Source of the DNA: Staphylococcus sp. MI 10-1553
GTDB taxonomy: Bacteria; Bacillota; Bacilli; Staphylococcales; Staphylococcaceae
Direction: 5' to 3'
DNA: 64,000 nucleotides
Assembly (NCBI RefSeq): GCF_010365305.1
Contig: NZ_CP048279.1
Span: 124,001 to 188,000 of the forward strand
Of this stretch, positions 27,801 through 37,488 are shown piece by piece. Numbering within the stretch: position 1 is the first letter of the stretch; every line of letters begins with the position of its first letter. The position numbers and the translations under genes are program-made. The notes under the pieces were generated by a model. The model made no database searches. It was not told the DNA's origin and saw nothing but the letters and a program-made list of their open reading frames with translations.

Positions 27801-30800
27801 AGAAGGGATGTCAGAATCACAGACAGAAACGATGCCTATCGTCACATCGAATCAGCAGGCTTATCCTGCGAGTGCAGCGCAAAGGGGGATGTATTTCTTA
27901 TGGCAGCTAGATCCAGATGATACGGTTTATAACGTCCCATTTATTTGGCGATTGAGCGCACCTTTAGATATAGAGAAATTACGCCATGCGGTGAGCCAAT
28001 TGATTGAACGGCATGAAATTTTAAGAACGCAATTTGGAATGGACAATCAGCAAGTATATCAATATATTCAAGACTGTCATATCCCTGATTTTGAGGTGGT
28101 GACATTAGAGGAGCACGACCCTCAAGTATTGGTAGAATGCATGATGCAGCCGTTTGATTTAGAAAATGACCGGCTTTTACGTATACGTTATATTCAAACG
28201 CCAGAAGATGATTTTTTATTTATGGATACACATCATAGTGTCAATGATGGGATGAGTCAAACAATTATATTAGATGAGTTGAATCAACTTTATCAAGACA
28301 AACCACTACCTACTACGACACACCAATACAAAGATTATAGTGCATGGAGCAATCAACGTGAGATGACGAACCATCAAACCTATTGGCATGAATTATTAAA
28401 AGAAACACCCCCGACGTTAGAGCTTCCACTGGATTATCCAAGACCTCACGTCAAATCAACTAAGGGGGAGATGTATCAATGGCAGTTAGATGAAGACTTG
28501 AGTCAAAAAATTAAACAGTATGTTCAACAACACGATGTTACTGACTTTATGTTTTTTATGAGTGTCATTATGGTTTTATTAAGCCAATACAGTCGTCAAG
28601 AGGAGATTGTGTTAGGAAGTGTGATGAGTGCGCGGACACATCCAGATACAGAGCGCATGTTAGGGATGTTCGCGAATAGTGTCGTGTTCAAAGGTCAACC
28701 GACACGCAATAAACCTTGGCTCACATTTTTAGATGAAATGAAAACGATGAGTTTAGCAGCTTATGCGCATCAAGATTACCCATTTTCTGTATTAGTTGAT
28801 GATTTAATCGCGCAACGTGATGCATCCCGACATCCATTTTTTGATGTCATCGTCATTCGTCAAAATAATGAAGCACATCATGCACACTTTGGTCATAGTC
28901 GTCTTATACATCAACATCCGAAAAGTACAACGGCGAAGTTTGATTTGTCTTTTATTATTGAAGAAGATAATCATCAATTTGCTTGGAACATTGAATATCG
29001 GACAGATCTTTTTCATAAAGAAACGATCCAACATATGTGTGACCAATTTGAAGTGATGATCCAAGCGATATTGGATCGAACAGCGTTACGCATTGGTGAA
29101 CTCCCAATTGCGAAGCTCGACATGCATCAGTGGGTTGAAGCACATGTGACACCGCAACCAATGGCATATCCTGAACAGGAGACCGTCGGCAATCGGATTA
29201 AACAGTTGGCGCTACAAGCACCTGAGGCCACAGCAATGATTTTTGGAAACCAACATCATTCGATGCAAATGTTATATCAGCGTGCATTAGCCATTGCGCG
29301 ACACTTATACGAACAAGGATGCCGTAAAGGAGACCGTGTGGCGCTTCTCATGACGCGGGGACCAGAAATGATTGAAAGCATGATAGCGGCAGCGTTGCTC
29401 GGCTGTCCTTATGTCCCGATTGATACAGATTATCCAAAAACGCGAATTGAATTTATTTTGAAGGATGCGCAAGTCAAACATATCTTGACGAATGTGCCAC
29501 CACGTTTCACAACGGCGGCTACTTTAGATGTAAGAAGTTGTGTCACACAAGAAGATGATGCGCAAGTGATTCAATCAAGTGAACACGTAGAAGCTAACGA
29601 TGTATTGTATATGATTTATACATCTGGAACGACAGGTCAACCGAAAGGCGTACAAATCACACATCATAATGTAATGAACTTAGTGACAGGTTGGTCGCAA
29701 AACATAAAACTCACGTCTGATGATGTCATATTACAATACGCTAATATTGTCTTTGATGCCTCTGTGATGGAAATTTATTGTGCATTATTCAATTCATGTC
29801 CTTTGGTGATTGCTTCTGAACAAGAAAGAAAGGATATTTTCGCTTTAGAACAATGTCTCCGCACACAACATGTCACTGTCGCTTTGATACCGGCACAACT
29901 GTGCATGATGATGACGGATTATCATTTACGTTGTTTGATTACGGGGGGCTCTGTGAGTACACCAGAACTTGTTGAAAGGGTTCGACCGCATTGTGAGATG
30001 TACGCCAATGCGTATGGTCCAACCGAATCGACAGTGATTACAACGGCATGGATTGACGACGGTCAGTCTGCATTGCAACGTGTACCGATAGGGCGACCAC
30101 TCCCTAATATACAGGTGTATATCGTGTCGGAAGGACGACTCTGTGGTGTAGGGATACCTGGAGAGTTATGTATTGCGGGTGACAGCTTAGCGAAAGGTTA
30201 TTTAAACCGTCCTGAAGTCAATGCACAAGCCTTTATTCCGAATCCTTGGGGTGACGGTCAATTATATCGCACGGGTGATTTAGCACGCTATTTAAACAAC
30301 GGTGAGATTGAGTTTTTAGGTCGCATCGATCAACAAGAAAAGATTAACGGTTACCGTATTGAATTAGAAGAAATTACGAATCAAATGAATCGTGTGGATG
30401 GTATTTTAGACAGTGTTGTAAAAGTTGATCGGACGCATGAACATGCGCAATTAGTCGGTTACTATGTCGCTGAAAAAGATCAATCCGATGCATTACGTTA
30501 CGCTTTAACTGCACAATTGCCACAGTATATGGTACCTCAAATATTCATACGGTTAGAGGAACTCCCTTTAACACCGAATGGCAAATTAGATGTTAAAGCT
30601 TTACCCGATGTTCATTCACAACTAGATCGCGCTGTTACAATGCCGAGAAATCAAACGGAACAACAGTTGGTGGATGTATTTGAACAGGTGCTCAATGTGA
30701 CACCTATCGGCATAGATAATGATTTCTTTGAACTTGGTGGCAACTCAATTGCGACGATGAAAGTAGTGATGTTGCTTAAAAATAAAGGTATCGACATGGA

Positions 30801-31992
30801 CATGCAAGATATCTATCAATATAAAACGATACGCGCACTTGTTGCTCAAAATGAACCGACCCAGTTAGATGTCCCGGGAAATATAGATGTCTTACAAACG
30901 ATGATTGCGACGAACCAAACGCCTTTGTCAGAAGTGTCACAACAATCTTTAGGAACAGTATTACTAACAGGTGCAACAGGATTCTTAGGTGCTTATTTAC
31001 TTTATGAACTGACTGAGCGTTACCAACGTGTACATTGTCTCATTCGTGCAGAAAGCGAATTACAAGCCCGTGAACGCTTAATCGACAATTTAAGTTATTA
31101 TTTTGATTCATCGACGCGTGAAAAAATGATGCGCAATGTTGACATCATACATGGCGACACAAACCAAGATTTCACACAGTTAGCGACATCTATAGACACG
31201 ATCATTCATGCAGCAGCGCGAACAGATCATTTTGGCGAAGATGATGAATTTTATGAAGCGAATGTGAAAAGTACTGTGGACCTGATCGCCTTGGCCAAGC
31301 GAGCACAAGCCCAGTTGATTTACATTTCTACATTGAGCGTGGCAGGTGACTTTTCAGAAGAACAAGAAGACACGCAATTCTCAGAAACAACGATTTTTAA
31401 AGACCAACGGATAACATCGCCTTATGCACGAAGTAAATTTTATGCCGAGCTCGAAGTGTTAGAAGCCATGCGACAAGGATTAAAGGTCAAAATCATGCGT
31501 GTAGGGAACTTAACAAGCAGTCGACACGGCAACATCACAATGAAAAATATGCGGACGAATCGTTTTTCTATCGTCATGCATGACTTGCTTCAGCTCGATA
31601 AGATTGGTATATCAGCCGCACAAACACCGATTTCATTTTCGTTTGTGGATGAAGCAGCACAGATGATTATTCAGTTCGCGGAGATCCAACAAAGCACTTA
31701 CAATACATTTCATATTACGAACCACCATGAATATACCATGCAATCGATGCTCGAAAAGCTGACAAATCGCACAATTAAAGTGGTGGATGACGCAACATTT
31801 GAGCAATATGTACATGATGCGGGCTATTATGCTTGGGTGGGGTTAATGCATCACGATGATAAGCTGAAACCTGCCATCATCACGCAAGATTTTACACTGT
31901 CTGTGATGAAAGAACTGGATTTAAGTTGGTCAGAACTATCAGAAGCATGGTTAGCCCGTTGGCAACAAAGACTGAACGACACATTTAAGTAG
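24841..31992 (+). CDS. ausA: Non-ribosomal peptide synthetase for aureusimines (pyrazinones)
   Basis: 2383 residues. Order: N-terminal condensation-like domain (1-410) whose usual HHxxxDG is replaced by FNVSPLIFDE; adenylation 1 (430-900; YTSGTTGQPKG at about 567, NGYGPTEST); carrier 1 (FFELGGHSLKA, about 944); condensation (HHSVNDGMS, about 1127); adenylation 2 (YTSGTTGQPKG at about 1589, NAYGPTEST, YRTGDLARY); carrier 2 (FFELGGNSIATMK, about 1960); NADPH reductase (TGATGFLGAYL at about 2042; SPYARSKFYAE). This is the layout of AusA, which joins Val with Tyr or Phe and releases the dipeptide aldehyde that cyclises to tyrvalin or phevalin. ausB follows by 10 nt. Slightly GC-richer than neighbouring CRISPR genes. 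Confidence 0.95.
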   Translation: MRLYENESMTQQYESVLFNRDPSTPPHSYVVHLPKSLDIQRLLYALTQLVQTQSLLRASFTYVEGELKYRIRQFAPFIEVVHEARALSDLNFEVDLEHNAFDTTIPTTAPLFAFKIICLTDCMLLQFNVSPLIFDEASMPIFLSQLSHYYENPFQSITLTPSFSELIQQMHQLRRLPSFKMQLQQWQSQQVVQDTYHAYMPVQSLTNENHTQWQTVKIQHDKVNLDDIYSSIILANHFIGRSDDVHVGLTTMRTPSFDQGDAIGPRIRILPGNFHVDRTLSYQQFKTRLSSQINTIVNEEVLHLTDLIEAHTGFPFETLIHSEPIHYTFEIAGEVCKAERLKPIETEAALDVYVQEVEDGYVVKMLYNRDQYDDLTIETYANLIRHLCLQGATRPEVPMNSFSLMTTAQDEAILQQLLRTESDIFATVPELFAEQVQRHPDKVAVRFENDSITYAQLDRLTNQVARQIRARGVKPNDYIAVMAERSMEMIVAVLGIVKSGAAYVPIDPDYPEARIQYILEDVQPALFVLHQVDFDTTAPTVLLKDLQVGSDATVPVVNHCDDDVYVIYTSGTTGQPKGTRIMHQSVDRLVKGVDYVPLNEATKILLSGTIAFDAVTFEIYGALLNGGELVVLSKDQLLNPKALEQAIQKYEINTMWLTASLFNATVSTHVEALEPLSYLLVGGEALTRKWVELLHQRPHHPQIINGYGPTESTTFTTTYTMPETIPARIPIGKPIRETDIYILQGTQRCGIGVPGELCIGGAGLAKGYLNRPELTASRFIDHPFGTGKLYRTGDLVRLQPDGEIDYLGRLDKQVKIRGFRIELTEIERAIERIHGVNKAVVVTREVEGDKQLYAFYEGEQEISNQTMTTTLSAQMPSYMVPLSFQRIDQIPMTVNGKLNTQALPDPETRLQSHYEAPRNEMEQVLCHIFEEVLHIERVDIHDHFFELGGHSLKATLVVNRIEREWHKPMTVADLMKYPTVASLSERLEGMSESQTETMPIVTSNQQAYPASAAQRGMYFLWQLDPDDTVYNVPFIWRLSAPLDIEKLRHAVSQLIERHEILRTQFGMDNQQVYQYIQDCHIPDFEVVTLEEHDPQVLVECMMQPFDLENDRLLRIRYIQTPEDDFLFMDTHHSVNDGMSQTIILDELNQLYQDKPLPTTTHQYKDYSAWSNQREMTNHQTYWHELLKETPPTLELPLDYPRPHVKSTKGEMYQWQLDEDLSQKIKQYVQQHDVTDFMFFMSVIMVLLSQYSRQEEIVLGSVMSARTHPDTERMLGMFANSVVFKGQPTRNKPWLTFLDEMKTMSLAAYAHQDYPFSVLVDDLIAQRDASRHPFFDVIVIRQNNEAHHAHFGHSRLIHQHPKSTTAKFDLSFIIEEDNHQFAWNIEYRTDLFHKETIQHMCDQFEVMIQAILDRTALRIGELPIAKLDMHQWVEAHVTPQPMAYPEQETVGNRIKQLALQAPEATAMIFGNQHHSMQMLYQRALAIARHLYEQGCRKGDRVALLMTRGPEMIESMIAAALLGCPYVPIDTDYPKTRIEFILKDAQVKHILTNVPPRFTTAATLDVRSCVTQEDDAQVIQSSEHVEANDVLYMIYTSGTTGQPKGVQITHHNVMNLVTGWSQNIKLTSDDVILQYANIVFDASVMEIYCALFNSCPLVIASEQERKDIFALEQCLRTQHVTVALIPAQLCMMMTDYHLRCLITGGSVSTPELVERVRPHCEMYANAYGPTESTVITTAWIDDGQSALQRVPIGRPLPNIQVYIVSEGRLCGVGIPGELCIAGDSLAKGYLNRPEVNAQAFIPNPWGDGQLYRTGDLARYLNNGEIEFLGRIDQQEKINGYRIELEEITNQMNRVDGILDSVVKVDRTHEHAQLVGYYVAEKDQSDALRYALTAQLPQYMVPQIFIRLEELPLTPNGKLDVKALPDVHSQLDRAVTMPRNQTEQQLVDVFEQVLNVTPIGIDNDFFELGGNSIATMKVVMLLKNKGIDMDMQDIYQYKTIRALVAQNEPTQLDVPGNIDVLQTMIATNQTPLSEVSQQSLGTVLLTGATGFLGAYLLYELTERYQRVHCLIRAESELQARERLIDNLSYYFDSSTREKMMRNVDIIHGDTNQDFTQLATSIDTIIHAAARTDHFGEDDEFYEANVKSTVDLIALAKRAQAQLIYISTLSVAGDFSEEQEDTQFSETTIFKDQRITSPYARSKFYAELEVLEAMRQGLKVKIMRVGNLTSSRHGNITMKNMRTNRFSIVMHDLLQLDKIGISAAQTPISFSFVDEAAQMIIQFAEIQQSTYNTFHITNHHEYTMQSMLEKLTNRTIKVVDDATFEQYVHDAGYYAWVGLMHHDDKLKPAIITQDFTLSVMKELDLSWSELSEAWLARWQQRLNDTFK

Positions 31993-32002
31993 GTGAAATG
32001 CA

Positions 32003-32662
32003 ATGATATTCATTGTTAACTTAGAAAAGATGACAAACGCTATGACGAAGCAACTTGCTCATAAACAATATCTGTTTAAAAGAAATCATACGAAACACCA
32101 CTATAAAAGCAATGAGAATCAGCATCGTGTGGGTGAACTACTCGTGCATTACGGATTAAGAAAAATGTATCAGCTTGAATCTTTAGATTGGCAGTTTAAA
32201 TTTGGCACTTACGGCAAGCCTTATATTGACTCACCTCAGCCGGTATTCATCAGCCTATCGTATAGTGGGAACTATGTCGCTTGTGCATTTGATCAAAGTG
32301 AGATCGGATTGGATATTGAAAATCTCAGTCCGATTGAATGGCAACGATTGAAAATACAATTTACTAAAGAAGAAGCACACTGGATAGATAACGAAACACA
32401 ATTTTATATGATTTGGACACAAAAAGAAGCCTATGCGAAGCTAACTGGCAAAGGCCTATCTGAAGGTGTTGCGACAAATAATGTATTAGAACCCCTTTAT
32501 TACCATGGGCAACCTATCGCATTTCAAACACAGATTAAAGACACGTTGATGATACAACTGTGCCAAACAAAGCCATGTACACAAACGCCAATGATTGAAG
32601 TCGATCTTGAGACATTACTGGCGTCATCTTATATGGATCATCCGGGCAGTTTCACACATTGA
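32003..32662 (+). CDS. ausB: 4'-phosphopantetheinyl transferase (Sfp type)
   Basis: 219 residues. Attaches the phosphopantetheine arm to the two carrier domains of AusA. The metal and CoA-binding motifs are present: SEIGLDIENL (Asp) and WTQKEAYAKLTGKG, plus KPYIDSPQPVFISLSYSGN near residue 72. It lies 10 nt downstream of ausA with TAGGTG upstream, and is followed by a strong hairpin. Confidence 0.93.
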   Translation: MIFIVNLEKMTNAMTKQLAHKQYLFKRNHTKHHYKSNENQHRVGELLVHYGLRKMYQLESLDWQFKFGTYGKPYIDSPQPVFISLSYSGNYVACAFDQSEIGLDIENLSPIEWQRLKIQFTKEEAHWIDNETQFYMIWTQKEAYAKLTGKGLSEGVATNNVLEPLYYHGQPIAFQTQIKDTLMIQLCQTKPCTQTPMIEVDLETLLASSYMDHPGSFTH

Positions 32663-32691
32663 AACACCTTAAATCATTTCGGATACTGAAG

Positions 32692-32742
32692 CAGTCACAT
32701 TTTGCACTTTTATCATATGTATAAAAGTGTGAAGTGTGGCTG
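32692..32742 (+). terminator. ausAB terminator
   Basis: About 22-bp stem with a few wobble pairs (CAGTCACA...CACTTTTAT with ATAAAAGTG...TGTGGCTG), followed by TTTATT. Confidence 0.75.
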
Positions 32743-32753
32743 TTTATTGATAA

Positions 32754-32905
32754 TACAAATATGAAAATCCGCTCTATGATGTTTCGTGGGATAATATTTC
32801 TACAGATTTCGAAGTACATGGTGAAATCAAAAAGATCAAAAAGGGTGTTGAGCAATTAGAGAGCGCTTTGAATCAGATATTGGCATCTTTAAACTCAGGG
32901 CACTG
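32754..32905 (+). pseudogene. Possible gene fragment without start
   Basis: An open frame reads YKYENPLYDVSWDNISTDFE, then VHGEIKKIKKGVEQLESALN and ends LASLNSGH at TGA 32905. It has protein-like composition and a likely amphipathic helix, but is preceded by TGA TAA and has no start codon. Family not recognised. The remainder of 32663-33044 holds only the terminator and the promoter below. Confidence 0.3.
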
Positions 32906-32952
32906 AGTATTGAGACATACATAAAAATCACAATTTTTTAATAACAAAAAAC

Positions 32953-32980
32953 TTGACTTTATACTGTTTTTACGTAATAT
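32953..32980 (+). promoter_or_regulatory. Promoter of the amidase gene
   Basis: -35 TTGACT at 32953-32958; TAATAT after 16 bp, or TATAGT after 19 bp, could serve as -10. About 70-nt leader before the ATG at 33045. Confidence 0.4.
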
Positions 32981-33044
32981 AGTTAATATAAATATGTTAT
33001 ATGATTTATTAATTATTAAAAAAGAATATGAAGGAGTGGGATTT

Positions 33045-33872
33045 ATGCTGAAAATGTTTTCTGTGTTATCGACGTCTCTCACATTGTTGCTCATGCCAAT
33101 GGTTTTTGCCCCTACAACTTATGCCAGAAGTTTATTTTCCAGACCGTTGCCTTCTTCTACACTTGCTCAAACTGTACCAACAATGATGTTAATGAATCAT
33201 GATGAGCATGACAGTCCGAGTCAAAATTCGACTGAAAACAATGCACCTGGAACTGAAACCGCTCATCAAGACCAACAGAATCGCACGTTGCCTCCTCTTG
33301 ATTACCCCAATGTTAATCAATATATCATAGAACATCATCTTCCACACTCAAAAATTGTGAAAGACCCAAGAATGAATACTTTACCCCATTTACCATATCG
33401 ATATGGAACTTATATGGGGGTGGTCATTCATGAAGTCGGTGAAGATAACCGGACACTTCAACAATGGGTCGATCGAATGTACGCGACATACTACAGAGCG
33501 TTTGTACATGCCTTTGTAGACAATAATGAAATTCATCTTACCGCACCATCAGAATATTACGTCTGGGGTGCAGGCAAACAAGCCAACCCCTATTTTTACC
33601 AAATTGAAGTCGTTAGAATGTACACTTTTGATGATTTTGCAAGATCGGTCAATAACCAAGCGTGGCTCGCAGCGTATATGTTAAAACAAAATCATTTAAC
33701 ACCAACGCTAGCTGACGATCAAGAAGGCGTAGGTTCAGTCATTAGCCACAATGCAGTCAGAAAATACTGGGGTGGTACGACACACGTTGACCCGATAGCG
33801 TATTATGCAAGATGGGGCTATGATATGCATCAATTCTTTGATTTGGTGAAATATCATTATAATCATATGTAA
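33045..33872 (+). CDS. Secreted N-acetylmuramoyl-L-alanine amidase, Atl-type
   Basis: 275 residues from the ATG at 33045, which follows AAGGAG; an earlier in-frame ATG at 32994 has no ribosome site. The signal peptide (1-28; SVLSTSLTLLLMPMVFAPTT) precedes a low-complexity Asn/Gln/His-rich linker and an Amidase_2 domain (about 95-275). The zinc-site motifs resemble those of the Atl amidase: VVIHEVG, SHNAVRKY and GTTHVDPIAYY. It should cut the bond between MurNAc and L-Ala of peptidoglycan. Unlike Atl it has no cell-wall repeat domains and no glucosaminidase half. Confidence 0.85.
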   Translation: MLKMFSVLSTSLTLLLMPMVFAPTTYARSLFSRPLPSSTLAQTVPTMMLMNHDEHDSPSQNSTENNAPGTETAHQDQQNRTLPPLDYPNVNQYIIEHHLPHSKIVKDPRMNTLPHLPYRYGTYMGVVIHEVGEDNRTLQQWVDRMYATYYRAFVHAFVDNNEIHLTAPSEYYVWGAGKQANPYFYQIEVVRMYTFDDFARSVNNQAWLAAYMLKQNHLTPTLADDQEGVGSVISHNAVRKYWGGTTHVDPIAYYARWGYDMHQFFDLVKYHYNHM

Positions 33873-33927
33873 AAAAATATGGCTATGCCGAAATATTAGA
33901 AAAAAACTTTTGTAAGCTATCAAGTTA

Positions 33928-33968
33928 AAGGTTTGTTACCTGTTTTTTTTAGGTGACAAGCCTTTTTG
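33928..33968 (+). terminator. Amidase gene terminator
   Basis: AAGGTTTGTTACCT (33928-33941) pairs with AGGTGACAAGCCTT (33951-33964) with two wobbles, then TTTTT. Confidence 0.75.
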
Positions 33969-34136
33969 ATGTCTATCTTTTTTTAGAAATGCCATCCACA
34001 AAAACCACATCTTTTCTCTTAACTCAAAGTGCTAAAAGTGTGATAAAAGATGTACGATATTATCATAACGTTACTTATTATGATTTCTTTTCTCCAGTTG
34101 GAATAGGCGCTCTCTCAAAACGTAAAATGAAAGGAA

Positions 34137-34187
34137 ATGACACAAATAATGTGTTTTACGCTATAATTTAAAATAAAGCGTTTACTT
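34137..34187 (+). promoter_or_regulatory. Promoter and cre-like site before the split ORF
   Basis: ATGACA (34137-34142), 19 bp, TATAAT (34162-34167). ATAAAGCGTTTACTT (34173-34187) resembles a cre and overlaps the likely start point. ACACA and TGTGT flanking AATAA form a small inverted repeat in the spacer. No gene is seen in 33969-34136. Confidence 0.4.
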
Positions 34188-34240
34188 ATTATGAAAGTCA
34201 TCGTACGAAATTAGAAAATAAATCATTTTGGAGATACAAG

Positions 34241-34576
34241 ATGGAAGCATTATTTGAATTTGTTAAAAGTCTTTCGTACATTATTGTGTCCATCCCTACT
34301 AGCTATTTCATCGCATTTGGGGTAACAATATATGCTTTAATGCTTTGTATCTTTTTAGTCAGAGCGCCGATTAAAACATTTTTCGATCGACATTACTATG
34401 GTGGGGATAGTGACCAAATGCCATTTGTGGCGGGGCCATGATTTATTCTTGCAATGTCTTCGTTAATTGGATGCGCAATCGTTATGATATTATTGTATGT
34501 TTTTGCACGTCTATTAGGACATGTTTTGATGTTTATCCTCTTTGTTGTTGGCGTGTATTTGTTGTATAAAAAATGA
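34241..34576 (+). pseudogene. Small membrane protein gene split by one TGA
   Basis: ATG at 34241 with GGAGA upstream gives 66 codons (MEALFEFVKSLSYIIVSI ... HYYGGDSDQMPFVAGP) with one or two membrane segments, then TGA at 34439. The same frame continues FILAMSSLIGCAIVMILLY and ends VVGVYLLYKK at TGA 34574, adding two more membrane segments. A TGG-to-TGA change would explain it; the whole would be 111 codons including the stop. Either half could still be translated (an ATG at 34454 opens a 40-residue peptide). No family recognised. Confidence 0.5.
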
Positions 34577-34610
34577 AGTCAGGTTTTAAGTAGAGAGGGT
34601 TTGATGGTAA

Positions 34611-37406
34611 ATGGCATATCAAAGTGAATTTGCGTTAGAAAACGATGTATTAAAACAGTTAACTCAGATGGGGTATGAACAATTAAATATTCATACACAC
34701 GATGAAATGTTACAAAATTTTAGAGCAATCATTAATGAACGTCATATAAAAGCACTTAATCATCAGCCATTAACTGATAGTGAGTTTGATCGCTTAATTA
34801 CAGATATTAATGGCAAGTCTGTGTTTGATAGTGCAGTTATTTTAAGGGATAAGTATGTACTCAAACGAGACGATGAAACGGTTGTTTATTTAAGTTTCCT
34901 TGATCAAAATAAATGGTGCCAAAATAAATTTCAAGTCACAAATCAAGTGAGTGTGAAAGATACTTATAAAAGTCGATATGATGTGACAATTTTGATTAAT
35001 GGTTTGCCGTTAGTTCAAATCGAACTTAAACGTAGTGGTGTGGCTATTTCGGAGGCATTTAATCAAGTGGAGCGTTATCGTAAGCAAAATTTTACAGGTT
35101 TATTTAGATATATCCAACTGTTTGTGATTAGTAACAAGATGGAAACGCGCTACTATGCGAATAGTGATTTAACAATATTGAAGAGTCATATGTTCTACTG
35201 GAGTAATGAAAAAAATGAGCGGATTAACTATTTAAAAAGTTTTATCGAGGACTTTTTAGAGCCGTGCCATCTCGCTAAAATGATTAGTCGTTATATGATT
35301 GTTAATGAGACGGATAAAATTTTGCTGGCTCTACGTCCATATCAAGTGTATGCAGTAGAAAAATTGATAGAGCGTTCGCTTGAAACCAATAACAATGGTT
35401 TTATTTGGCATACGACAGGAAGCGGAAAAACGTTAACTTCTTTTAAAGCAAGTCAAATCTTGTCACAACAAGAAGGCATTAAGAAAGTGATCTTTTTAGT
35501 AGACCGAAAAGATTTAGATAGTCAAACCCTAGCCGAATTTAACAAGTTCCAAGAAGATTCTGTTGACTTAACAGACAGTACGCGTAAATTGTTAAAGCAA
35601 CTAGGAGACGCCACGTTACCTTTAATCGTGACAACTATTCAAAAAATGGTCCATGCGATTAAATCGAATCATCCGGTCATGAACCAGTACGAGCATGACA
35701 AAGTGATCTTTATTATTGATGAATGTCACCGAAGCCAATTTGGCGACAAGCATCGCTTAGTTAAGCGACATTTTAAAAATGCACAATACTTTGGTTTTAC
35801 TGGCACACCTCGTTTTGAGGAGAATAAGAGTCAAGATGGGCGTGCCACTGCGGACATCTTTGACAAATGTTTACATCATTACTTAATTAAAGATGCGATA
35901 AGAGATGGTAATGTTCTGGGCTTTTCTGTAGATTATGCACGCACCTTCGACCCTAAAAAAGACTTAAAAGAAGAATATGTCAATAAAATCAATGAAAAAG
36001 AAGTGTGGATGGCTGAAGAAAGAATCAGTAAAATTACAGAGCATATCATTGAAAACTATGCTAAGAAAACGAGAGATGGTCATTATACTTCAATGCTAAC
36101 GGTACAAAGTATCCCAATGGCAATCGCTTATTACGAAGCCTTTAAAAAAGCGAAAGAAGCAGGCAAGCATGATTTAAATGTCACAACAATTTTTACATTT
36201 CGTCCCAACGAGGATTCAAATGAACAAGAAGATTTTGTACATTCAAGAGAAATGTTAGATCGCGTCATGGTAGACTATAATGCAATGTTTGGGACAAACT
36301 TTAATACGGATTATTTTGATGGCTTTTTCTCTGATGTCTCTAAAAAGATGAAGAAAGTGATACCTGGAGAAAAAATAGACATTCTTATCGTTGTTGACAT
36401 GTTTTTAACAGGATTTGATAGTAAAAAATTGAATACGCTTTATGTTGATAAAAACCTAAAATATCACAATTTGATTCAAGCTTATTCAAGAACGAATCGT
36501 GTTGAAAAAGAAACAAAACCTTATGGGAATATTGTATGTTATCGTGACTTGAAAGCTGAAACAGATCAAGCGATAGAAATTTTTTCACAAACTGACAATA
36601 CCGATACTGTACTGAGTGGTTCATTTGAAGAATATTTAGATGACTTTAAAGAAGTATTGAAACAATTATTTGCGCTTGTCATCACACCAGCTGATGTAGA
36701 CAAGTTAGATCGAGAAGATGACCAAAAAGAGTTTGTATTGATATTTAGAGCGTTGGCAAGCTTGTTGTTAAAGTTAAAAACGTTTGAAGAATTTGAATTT
36801 ACACAAGAACAAGTGGGAATTAGTGAACAAACCTTTGAAGATTATAAGAGTAAATATTTAAATTTGTATGAAAAAGTAGTAAAAAGCAACAAAGAAGAGA
36901 CAGAGGGTGTCTCTATTCTTGGAGATATTGACTTTAAGGTAGAAATTCTCAGAAATGATTTAATCAATGTGCAATATATTATGAACTTAATCGGTCAAAT
37001 TGAGCTTCAAGATAAGGCTGAACAAAATCGTAATCGTAAACAAATTCACCAACTATTGGATCGTGCAGATGATGAACAATTAAGACTAAAAGCGGACTTA
37101 ATCCGTCAATTCTTAGACAAAGTCGTTCCAACACTAAAAGAAGGCACGGATGTGAATGAGGCTTACTATCAATATGAAGAAGCAGAAAAGTATAAAGAAA
37201 TTGAAGCATTTGCGGAAGATAAAGCCTATCCTTCTCAATTGTTAGGTCACATTATCGAAGAGTATGAATATAGTGGAAGCATTAATAAAAATACCATTGA
37301 TAAAGGCTTGGAAAATCAAGATGGATTTTTAGCAAAAACGAAAACAGCAAATAAAATCAAGAGCTTCGTCATGGAAACCGTACAAAAATACGGCAGTACA
37401 GAATAA
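34611..37406 (+). CDS. hsdR: Type I restriction enzyme, R subunit
   Basis: 931 residues. N-terminal nuclease of the PD-(D/E)xK type ([20 protein letters not shown], Asp and Glu-x-Lys near residue 137), then a superfamily 2 translocase (Walker A HTTGSGKT near 270, IIDECHRS near 370, FTGTP near 403, YSRTNR motif VI) and a helical C-terminus. It pumps DNA and cuts it at a distance when HsdS finds unmethylated sites. The size matches Sau1-type HsdR. Downstream is a hairpin and then the half-hsdS gene. Confidence 0.95.
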   Translation: MAYQSEFALENDVLKQLTQMGYEQLNIHTHDEMLQNFRAIINERHIKALNHQPLTDSEFDRLITDINGKSVFDSAVILRDKYVLKRDDETVVYLSFLDQNKWCQNKFQVTNQVSVKDTYKSRYDVTILINGLPLVQIELKRSGVAISEAFNQVERYRKQNFTGLFRYIQLFVISNKMETRYYANSDLTILKSHMFYWSNEKNERINYLKSFIEDFLEPCHLAKMISRYMIVNETDKILLALRPYQVYAVEKLIERSLETNNNGFIWHTTGSGKTLTSFKASQILSQQEGIKKVIFLVDRKDLDSQTLAEFNKFQEDSVDLTDSTRKLLKQLGDATLPLIVTTIQKMVHAIKSNHPVMNQYEHDKVIFIIDECHRSQFGDKHRLVKRHFKNAQYFGFTGTPRFEENKSQDGRATADIFDKCLHHYLIKDAIRDGNVLGFSVDYARTFDPKKDLKEEYVNKINEKEVWMAEERISKITEHIIENYAKKTRDGHYTSMLTVQSIPMAIAYYEAFKKAKEAGKHDLNVTTIFTFRPNEDSNEQEDFVHSREMLDRVMVDYNAMFGTNFNTDYFDGFFSDVSKKMKKVIPGEKIDILIVVDMFLTGFDSKKLNTLYVDKNLKYHNLIQAYSRTNRVEKETKPYGNIVCYRDLKAETDQAIEIFSQTDNTDTVLSGSFEEYLDDFKEVLKQLFALVITPADVDKLDREDDQKEFVLIFRALASLLLKLKTFEEFEFTQEQVGISEQTFEDYKSKYLNLYEKVVKSNKEETEGVSILGDIDFKVEILRNDLINVQYIMNLIGQIELQDKAEQNRNRKQIHQLLDRADDEQLRLKADLIRQFLDKVVPTLKEGTDVNEAYYQYEEAEKYKEIEAFAEDKAYPSQLLGHIIEEYEYSGSINKNTIDKGLENQDGFLAKTKTANKIKSFVMETVQKYGSTE

Positions 37407-37412
37407 ATTTTG

Positions 37413-37448
37413 AAAACAACTGTAGTTTTTCTTTACTACAGTTGTTTT
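37413..37448 (+). terminator. Terminator after hsdR
   Basis: 14-bp stem AAAACAACTGTAGT (37413-37426) with ACTACAGTTGTTTT (37435-37448), followed by TG and T-rich sequence. It separates hsdR from the modification genes. Confidence 0.8.
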
Positions 37449-37460
37449 TGGTTGTATACT
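37432..37460 (+). promoter_or_regulatory. Promoter overlapping the hsdR terminator
   Basis: TTTACT, 17 bp, TATACT. The -35 lies in the terminator loop and right arm. It would start the half-hsdS, hsdM, hsdS transcript independently of hsdR. Confidence 0.5.
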
Positions 37461-37488
37461 CATTGTAGTAGAACAAAACTTCAAGGAG

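Noticed and set aside
24841..31992. Several antisense frames of 60-90 codons inside ausA
   Set aside because: They lie wholly within the NRPS reading frame and have no ribosome sites or recognisable motifs.
33953..34171. 72-codon frame starting MTSLFDVYLFLEMPSTKTTS
   Set aside because: It begins inside the amidase terminator, has no ribosome site and does not look like a known protein.
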